Part shown: positions 61,475-64,000 of the stretch, one piece after another
Layout of the letters: each line of letters begins with the position of its first letter
How positions within the stretch are numbered: position 1 is the stretch's first letter
Source of the DNA: CALXOJ01 sp034120015
GTDB taxonomy: Bacteria > Spirochaetota > Spirochaetia > JAFGXN01
Length of the DNA: 64,000 bases
Direction: 5' to 3'
Assembly: GCA_034120015.1 (NCBI GenBank)
Contig: JAXEIF010000009.1
Location: forward strand, 1-64,000
The notes under the pieces: generated by a model
The model's input: only the letters and a program-made list of their open reading frames with translations
Told to the model about the DNA's origin: nothing
Databases searched by the model: none
Made by a program: the position numbers and the translations under genes

Positions 61475-62108
61475 AATCGAGAAGCCGACGCATATCCGAA
61501 ACCGAAAAATCGGGTTCCGGAGTGCCCGGGTCGGCCGGACTCCATTCCGTAAAACAGACCGCCGTTCCGGCCGCGCGCCCCGCTTCCATATCGAAAACGG
61601 CATCGCCGATAAAGAGCGTCTCTTCAGGGCAACTGTTCAACAGACGAAGCGCCTCCCGAACCGGCTCCGGATTCGGTTTATGCTTTACGGTATGCTCGGG
61701 CGTTACCACCACCGGAAACAGCGGGCTCAACCCGAACCATTCGAGAAACGGACCGCCCGACTCCAAAGTTCTCGATGTCACAATCCCCAATTTTTTTCCG
61801 CGTCGGGCCAGTTCAGTTACAGTCTCCCGAACTCCCGGACACAAACTCAATTCATTCCGGAAAATTTCCATCTGATGCTTCATATGCTGACGCCGGATTT
61901 TACCGTACAAATCATCGTCAACCGTACCGAAAAAATGATCAATCTGCCGACGGTACGGAATCCCGATCAGCCGGTTGATTTCTTCATCGGAAACCGAAAG
62001 CGGTCCTCCGAATTTTTCGAATGTATCGCGAAAGCAGGTGATAATCATTTTACGGGTATCAATCAATGTCCCGTCCAAATCAAACAGATAAGTCTCAAAT
62101 TCTCTCAA
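61467..62108 (-). CDS. HAD family hydrolase (phosphoglycolate phosphatase-like)
   Basis: 213-aa haloacid dehalogenase-type phosphatase. Motif I YLFDLDGTLIDT, motif II GIVTSR, motif III Lys in KHKPNPEPV and motif IV LFIGDAVFDMEAGRAAG are all present, with the helical cap of PGP/beta-phosphoglucomutase type between I and II. Starts with TTG at 62108 behind GGAG, 2 bp after the upstream stop. Third gene of the cheX operon. Substrate unknown. Confidence 0.9.
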   Translation of the reverse strand: MREFETYLFDLDGTLIDTRKMIITCFRDTFEKFGGPLSVSDEEINRLIGIPYRRQIDHFFGTVDDDLYGKIRRQHMKHQMEIFRNELSLCPGVRETVTELARRGKKLGIVTSRTLESGGPFLEWFGLSPLFPVVVTPEHTVKHKPNPEPVREALRLLNSCPEETLFIGDAVFDMEAGRAAGTAVCFTEWSPADPGTPEPDFSVSDMRRLLDFS

Positions 62109-62110
62109 TA

Positions 62111-62908
62111 TCAGTTCTCCAGACGACGGTTGATTTCTTCGAGCCGTTTTTCGAGACTGGAAATCGTTCTTTCCAGCCGTTTTTTTTCTTCCAGGAGCCG
62201 TTCTTCTTCGGTCTGCACTTTCCGCGCGGGTTTGGTCAGAAATTCCTCTTTAACAAAATCGGATGATTTCCCTTCGCGAAACGCCGCCTCTGCCTGATGA
62301 AGCATTTCCTCATCACGAATCCGCGTCAGTGTTTTCAGATTTTCCCATCCCAAAGAAGGATCGGTACCCGGAACCGAAGAAACCGCTATCAGCGTTTTGG
62401 CTTCCGTTCGCGGCAATCCCAGACACCGGTCGGCAAAATCTTCGAAACGAACCCCTTTTTCCGTACACAACGTATACGCTTTTGTCAGTTCACGGCCGAA
62501 CTCCAGCATGAACGCCGCATTGTCTTTCAGATATTTATTTTTTAATCGCTCAGCCATGGCCGTCAGCTCGGAATCGGTCCGATACAGCGGAGTATAAACG
62601 CCTTTCGACTCCGCTTCATCCAGTAATGTATGAAAAAGTGCCCAAAACGAACGGGAATGACAACGTGCGCCCGAAGCGGAAAGCTGCGGATTTTCGCAAA
62701 TCTGCAAATGATGCGTATATTCGTGAATCGCCGTGTAAATCATATCACTGTCGCTTTTGAAATTCTTATTGTGAAGATAAATAGTCCGCTCGTCATAACG
62801 GTAAAATCCGTTAACCTTTTTACTGGCTTTTCCCGTCATAATAACGGAAAATTCTTCCCGAGGCTCTCTGACTTTGATAAGGAGTTCTTTAATACGATCC
62901 TGATTCAT
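62111..62908 (-). CDS. Hypothetical protein with HExxH metallopeptidase-like motif and coiled coil
   Basis: 265 aa, family not recognised. AIHEYTHHLQ at about 60-69 is a zinc-peptidase-type HExxH, followed 20 residues later by a His-Ser-Arg stretch; the N-terminal strands (VNGFYRYDERTIYLHNKNF) resemble SprT/WSS1-like minimal metallopeptidases. The last 50 residues form a strongly charged coiled coil (EEERLLEEKKRLERTISSLEKRLEEI). Start overlaps with the cheX stop (ATGA). It may be a protease or a structural relative; activity unproven. Confidence 0.65.
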   Translation of the reverse strand: MNQDRIKELLIKVREPREEFSVIMTGKASKKVNGFYRYDERTIYLHNKNFKSDSDMIYTAIHEYTHHLQICENPQLSASGARCHSRSFWALFHTLLDEAESKGVYTPLYRTDSELTAMAERLKNKYLKDNAAFMLEFGRELTKAYTLCTEKGVRFEDFADRCLGLPRTEAKTLIAVSSVPGTDPSLGWENLKTLTRIRDEEMLHQAEAAFREGKSSDFVKEEFLTKPARKVQTEEERLLEEKKRLERTISSLEKRLEEINRRLEN

Positions 62909-63381
62909 GTCTGTTGCGGTGTATCGACAATTCCGGTCAGAATCAGAAACGGTCCGAAGTCGGTAACATAAGGAATCGCAATGACAGGAATCGACGGCAA
63001 TTTTAAAACATGATCCTTGCCCTGCGAAATAAAGGGAGGAGAAACCGTTGCGGAAGCCGCTTCCAATTGAGTCAGAAAATTACTGGCGATAATATTGATA
63101 ATCTCTTTCAGCATATCGACAGCCAGCATATCTTTTTCCTGTTCGTCAAAAAACGACAAACCGGTTTTTTCAATCAGTTTTTTGGTCAGAAGTTTCGACA
63201 TACGCAAAGCGGCAAATCCGGTTACACTTCCCTGAATCACAATGCCGCCGGATATCTCCCATCGGTGCGATTTTTCCTGTTCATACAGATAGTATTTCCC
63301 CGGTTCCGGATTAATGTTAAACATAGAGGTCATAATATCCCATGTCGACTTGATAAACGGGTTAATATATTCTGCTTTCAT
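62905..63381 (-). CDS. cheX: CheX-like chemotaxis protein
   Basis: 158 aa. CheX removes the phosphate from CheY-P; it replaces CheZ in spirochaetes. The family active pair Glu-x-x-Asn is at Glu93-Asn96 (DMLKEIINIIASNFL), in a fold with paired GG strands (ISGGIVIQGSVTGFAAL). It could also be one of the CheX-like proteins without a chemotaxis role, as no other che genes are near. First gene of the operon cheX - HExxH protein - HAD. Confidence 0.8.
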   Translation of the reverse strand: MKAEYINPFIKSTWDIMTSMFNINPEPGKYYLYEQEKSHRWEISGGIVIQGSVTGFAALRMSKLLTKKLIEKTGLSFFDEQEKDMLAVDMLKEIINIIASNFLTQLEAASATVSPPFISQGKDHVLKLPSIPVIAIPYVTDFGPFLILTGIVDTPQQT

Positions 63382-63398
63382 ATCCGACCTTTTTATTA

Positions 63399-63427
63399 AT
63401 TATAACAGGAAATATTGAAGATAACAA
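63399..63427 (-). promoter_or_regulatory. Promoter of the cheX operon
   Basis: Minus strand TTGTTA (63427-63422), 17 bases, TATAAT (63404-63399); start near 63392, 11 nt before the ATG. Confidence 0.7.
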
Positions 63428-63465
63428 TCAATTTTTTCGGTAAAATTTCCGATGACTATAATAAT

Positions 63466-64000
63466 ATGATTTTTGATAACACATCCGATACACGTTCTTA
63501 TGAAATTTCCCGGGAAGAATTGAGAAGAAATCCGGATATCAACTGGTTTCTCTGGCGGCTGAATGCGCAAAACGATAACGATGTCAGAGACCTGACCCAA
63601 TTTCTGACACTTGTCAGAAAAAGTACCTCGGGAAGCGTTCTACTGACGTCTCTCAACGAATGGGGATCCGGTCTTAATCAGTCGCGAATTCTGCAAAGTA
63701 TGATCAGGGAAAATCTGGCCGAAACAAACGAGAAAGAAATCACACCGCTCTTTCCCGTAATCGACCGTAAAAATTCCAAAGACTATTTAACAAAAATAAC
63801 GGATTATTATCACAAAATCATCCATTCCGATCACCCCGAATTTTATCCTTATCCGTCGAGCTACTTCTATTTAATCGAAAACGAAGTCTGCAAAACAATT
63901 CCGATTCACGACCTCGGATGGCAGACTTTCGACAGCGAATCTTTCAGCGGCAAACTGATTGAAATTGTTTTTCCGCGATTTCACATTCCGCCTGTTTTGG
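63466..64000 (+). CDS. Hypothetical protein, cut by the window edge
   Basis: Open from ATG 63466 to the right edge (178 codons seen, no stop). Translation begins MIFDNTSDTRSYEISREEL and contains LTLVRKSTSGSVLLTSLNEWG and YPYPSSYFYLIENEVCKTIP. No signal peptide, no membrane segment, no family recognised. TATAAT at 63457-63462 is very close to the ATG. Divergent from the cheX operon with a gap of 84 bp. Confidence 0.65.
   Translation, partial: MIFDNTSDTRSYEISREELRRNPDINWFLWRLNAQNDNDVRDLTQFLTLVRKSTSGSVLLTSLNEWGSGLNQSRILQSMIRENLAETNEKEITPLFPVIDRKNSKDYLTKITDYYHKIIHSDHPEFYPYPSSYFYLIENEVCKTIPIHDLGWQTFDSESFSGKLIEIVFPRFHIPPVL

Noticed and set aside
1..64000. tRNA, rRNA, retron or diversity-generating element
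   Set aside because: No cloverleaf or rRNA-like segment in any gap, and no reverse transcriptase motif in any frame looked at.

Overview
The window looks like a chromosome segment of a host-associated spirochaete, most likely from the Treponema group. The evidence is the gene order rpsB-tsf-frr-uppS-cdsA-dxr, a CheX-type chemotaxis phosphatase, many short-lipobox lipoproteins, a DXP-pathway gene, a lipoprotein ceramidase and mid-range GC. This taxonomic call is an inference from gene content; there is no rRNA in the window.

Bases 1-6170 are a complete-looking type II-C CRISPR-Cas locus. An array of 19 full repeats runs off the left edge, is transcribed rightward and ends in a hairpin terminator. 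It converges on a leftward cas9-cas1-cas2 operon. A tracrRNA with its own promoter and terminator lies upstream of cas9. Two features stand out. Every 36-bp repeat contains a near-consensus promoter (TTGACC-N16-TATAAT). The tracrRNA anti-repeat carries the same promoter on the opposite strand, aimed at cas9. The Cas9 is compact (1121 aa) with intact RuvC and HNH motifs.

Bases 6250-11130 hold an Rpn-type nuclease and an iorA-iorB-paaK operon for aryl-pyruvate oxidation. Bases 11137-18669 are a leftward operon of five secreted lipoproteins, three of them large Ig-like or fibronectin-III proteins. hflX and tex follow. A second rpn copy at 22685 is broken by a GC-rich insertion of about 59 bp.

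Bases 23600-33000 are accessory: a DUF1848 protein, an alkyltransferase, a lipoprotein, a 21-bp tandem repeat, an AT-rich operon of an ATP-grasp protein with two DUF262 proteins (a candidate defence system), and a Y-family polymerase with a YolD-like partner.

Bases 33000-43500 carry a hemolysin III protein, a D,D-carboxypeptidase, a CoA-disulfide reductase/rhodanese, a 3-methyladenine glycosylase, an amidohydrolase, a GH109-like oxidoreductase, an Fe-alcohol dehydrogenase, a P1 peptidase and a diguanylate cyclase. Bases 43600-48740 are the translation and envelope operon. Bases 48741-54960 hold a nim-like gene remnant, a methionine synthase split into two genes and a neutral ceramidase. The right end has rdgB, pepF, an SCP2-like/ADH-like/ADH trio, a CheX-headed operon and a gene cut by the window edge. 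Many good sigma-70-type promoters with 16-17 bp spacing can be read, and several place the start site on the start codon, suggesting leaderless mRNAs.
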